Below are positions 14,741 through 15,741 of a DNA stretch of 15,741 nucleotides, one piece after another. The stretch is from Anaerotignum sp. (lineage in GTDB: Bacteria > Bacillota > Clostridia > Lachnospirales > Anaerotignaceae). The notes under the pieces are model-generated. The model saw only the letters and a program-made list of their open reading frames with translations. It was not told the DNA's origin and made no database searches. The stretch lies in assembly GCA_020024455.1 (NCBI GenBank), contig JAHHTU010000038.1, positions 1-15,741 of the forward strand, written 5' to 3'. Position numbers and translations under genes: made by a program. How positions within the stretch are numbered: position 1 is the first letter of the stretch; each line of letters opens with the position of its first letter.

Positions 14741-14768
14741 TTTATGAACATTGTTCATTTTGTGTCAA
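14741..14768 (-). promoter_or_regulatory. Candidate promoter of the seven-span gene
   Basis: On the minus strand TTGACA (14763-14768), a perfect -35, is followed after 16 bases by CATAAA (14741-14746), four of six matches. The spacer is almost filled by the palindrome at 14744-14758. It begins right after the tetR terminator. Confidence 0.5.
14744..14758. promoter_or_regulatory. TetR operator, copy 1
   Basis: ATGAACA-T-TGTTCAT is a perfect 15-base palindrome between the -35 and -10 hexamers of the candidate promoter for the seven-span gene. Its 13-base core is identical to the palindrome in the promoter of the tetR-type gene (15386-15398), which makes it the likely binding site of that regulator. 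Confidence 0.75.
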
Positions 14769-14797
14769 AAAATAATCCTGCAATATGCAGGGTTATT
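14767..14797 (-). terminator. Terminator of the TetR gene, overlapping its stop
   Basis: A 12-base stem, AATAATCCTGCA (14771-14782) with TGCAGGGTTATT (14786-14797) and an ATA loop, has one wobble pair and is followed on the minus strand by TTATTTTTTG. The TAA stop codon (14793-14795) lies inside the first arm, so ribosomes finishing the gene would cover part of the hairpin. Confidence 0.8.
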
Positions 14798-15356
14798 GAT
14801 AGATACATCTGGAAATCATTTCTAATAATGCTTTACAATCTCCTTGTTCTTGTTGCACCATGGTAATCAACAGCAAAAATATCATTTCGATAAATTGCTC
14901 TTTTGTCATATTCTGGTCAAATGCATTTTCTAAAACCATAGTATCTTTTTCCAATATGGTTTTGATTTTTGCCTGCAAATGTTGCCAATATGCATACATG
15001 GCTTGTTTTCCATCTTCTTTTTCTGTTTCTTGCACAAAACAAATGGCGTGTAGCTTCAAAAAGCCATGATATTTTTGGTTTCCATTTGCAATCGCTTGAT
15101 ATAACCATTCTATATAGGAAGAAAACAAATATGTTTCATCTGCCACAAACTGCATTTGAAAAATATCTTTCCAAATTTCCCCAACAATTTCCTGCAATAA
15201 TGCTGTTTTGGAAGGAAAATAACTATAAATGGAACCGACTGCCACACCACAAGCTTTTGCAACAGAACGCATATTGATTGCCGCAATCCCGTGCTCCATC
15301 ACAAATTCTTGACTTTTTTTCAAAATATTTTCTTTTGAAGTCACAACCGTATTCAT
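14793..15356 (-). CDS. TetR/AcrR-family transcriptional repressor
   Basis: This 187-residue protein has an N-terminal TetR-type DNA-binding domain (about 8-56): ILKKSQEFVMEHGIAAINM is followed by the helix-turn-helix RSVAKACGVAVGSIYSYFPS (30-49) with the typical recognition helix and the KTALLQEI helix. The rest (about 60-187) is a helical ligand and dimerisation domain without a recognisable subfamily. The ATG at 15356 has GGAGG seven bases ahead; a 12-codon upstream extension has no ribosome site and would run into the operator. The gene has a perfect consensus promoter with a palindrome touching its -10, so it very probably represses itself. The same palindrome precedes the seven-span gene downstream. 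The inducer is unknown; hydrophobic toxic compounds are usual for this family. Confidence 0.92.
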   Translation of the reverse strand: MNTVVTSKENILKKSQEFVMEHGIAAINMRSVAKACGVAVGSIYSYFPSKTALLQEIVGEIWKDIFQMQFVADETYLFSSYIEWLYQAIANGNQKYHGFLKLHAICFVQETEKEDGKQAMYAYWQHLQAKIKTILEKDTMVLENAFDQNMTKEQFIEMIFLLLITMVQQEQGDCKALLEMISRCIYQ

Positions 15357-15385
15357 TTGTTTTCCTCCATTCTTTCCCCATATAG

Positions 15386-15398
15386 TGAACATTGTTCA
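15386..15398. promoter_or_regulatory. TetR operator, copy 2 (autoregulation)
   Basis: TGAACA-T-TGTTCA is a perfect 13-base palindrome that extends, after one mismatch, to a 23-base near-palindrome (15381-15403) with TATA arms. It abuts and overlaps by one base the -10 hexamer of the tetR-type promoter, about 30 bases upstream of its start codon. Confidence 0.8.
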
Positions 15399-15426
15399 TT
15401 ATAGGGTATGTCCTTTTACTTGTCAA
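15398..15426 (-). promoter_or_regulatory. Perfect sigma-A promoter of the TetR gene
   Basis: On the minus strand TTGACA (15421-15426) and TATAAT (15398-15403) are exactly 17 bases apart, matching the consensus at every position. Such a strong promoter normally needs repression, which fits the operator directly downstream. Confidence 0.9.
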
Positions 15427-15657
15427 GTTTTATCCTATTTATTCTTTATGGAAGTTTTTGATATTTTTTTTAAGATATCTTTGCCCTTTATGCTCTAAAT
15501 GTGCATAGAACATTTATTGTTGCTATGGTTATTGTATAAATATCAAAAAAATGGCATTTTTAGTTTTAACTAACCTTTTATTTATATAGCGTTTTGTATA
15601 TTCCTTTGCATTTTTCATAAAAGAAAATGCGTTTTCTTACAATTTTTGAAAAAGTGA
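15427..15657. other. AT-rich spacer between divergent promoters
   Basis: No gene is supported here. It separates the leftward tetR promoter from the rightward promoter at 15658. A small hairpin, AAGAAAA-TGCG-TTTTCTT, lies at 15621-15638 and is followed by ACAATTTTTG; it is a weak terminator candidate for transcription entering from the left. Confidence 0.3.
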
Positions 15658-15686
15658 TTGACAAAACGCAATTTCTAATTTATAAT
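15658..15686 (+). promoter_or_regulatory. Perfect sigma-A promoter leading out of the window
   Basis: TTGACA (15658-15663) and TATAAT (15681-15686) are exactly 17 bases apart, a full consensus match on the plus strand. The gene it drives lies beyond the right edge; an ATG at 15701 opens MIYLLKS but has no ribosome site and reaches the edge. Confidence 0.85.
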
Positions 15687-15694
15687 CATTATCA
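15680..15694. promoter_or_regulatory. Fur box over the -10 of the right-edge promoter
   Basis: TTATAATCATTATCA matches the 7-1-7 Fur operator TGATAAT-N-ATTATCA at 13 of 14 specified positions. It covers the whole -10 hexamer and the likely start site, so Fe(II)-Fur bound here would block transcription. The next gene is therefore probably for iron uptake, such as feoA/feoB or a siderophore system; that gene is not in view. Confidence 0.7.
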
Positions 15695-15741
15695 AGTAAC
15701 AATGATTTACTTATTGAAATCAATTTTAATTTTATTTATAT

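Noticed and set aside
1..15741. CRISPR array, insertion sequence or integron
   Set aside because: No regularly spaced repeats, transposase or integrase reading frame, or terminal inverted repeats with target duplications were seen.

Overview
This window looks like chromosomal DNA of a low-GC, Gram-positive anaerobe of the Clostridia. Lachnospirales or an Anaerotignum-like lineage is plausible, but that is an inference. The grounds are AT-rich spacers, strong AGGAGG-type ribosome sites, sigma-A promoters, T-tailed hairpin terminators, a VanR/VanS-type two-component pair, an iron-dependent alcohol dehydrogenase, a RelQ-type small alarmone synthetase and an OPT peptide transporter. Most genes lie on the minus strand. 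No rRNA, tRNA, CRISPR array or intact mobile element was seen.

Left part (1-1283): a terminator tail of an upstream gene, a sigma-A promoter with a perfect palindrome in its spacer, a tiny ORF, a small membrane protein gene (306-770, +) and its terminator. A gene-poor stretch follows, with a doubtful small ORF, a nested inverted repeat and coding scraps. Next is a minus-strand cluster, read right to left from 5582 to 1284: a YbaK-type deacylase, a decayed gene, a short UvrA-like ABC ATPase, a second YbaK-type deacylase and a RelQ-like (p)ppGpp synthetase. Short gaps suggest one transcript linking tRNA quality control, a UvrA-type stress ATPase and the stringent response.

Middle part (5640-8163): a single-gene alcohol dehydrogenase unit with its own promoter and terminator. 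After it come about 1 kb of broken plus-strand coding sequence, part of which resembles class III ribonucleotide reductase (NrdD), and a terminator whose better T-tract serves the plus strand.

Right part (8167-15741): a response regulator overlapping a multi-span histidine kinase that starts with TTG; an OPT transporter coupled to a stand-alone PqqD-like (RRE) protein; a seven-span membrane protein; and a TetR regulator. The TetR promoter is a perfect sigma-A consensus with a palindrome (TGAACA-T-TGTTCA) abutting its -10. The same palindrome recurs in the promoter region ahead of the seven-span gene, so this TetR probably controls itself and that neighbour. The right edge holds another perfect sigma-A promoter, pointing out of the window, with a near-perfect Fur box over its -10; the next gene is probably iron-regulated.

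The observations most worth a second look are the OPT-PqqD pair, the twin TetR operators with a decayed small membrane gene between promoter and target, the ybaK-uvrA-ybaK-relQ cluster and the NrdD-like relic.
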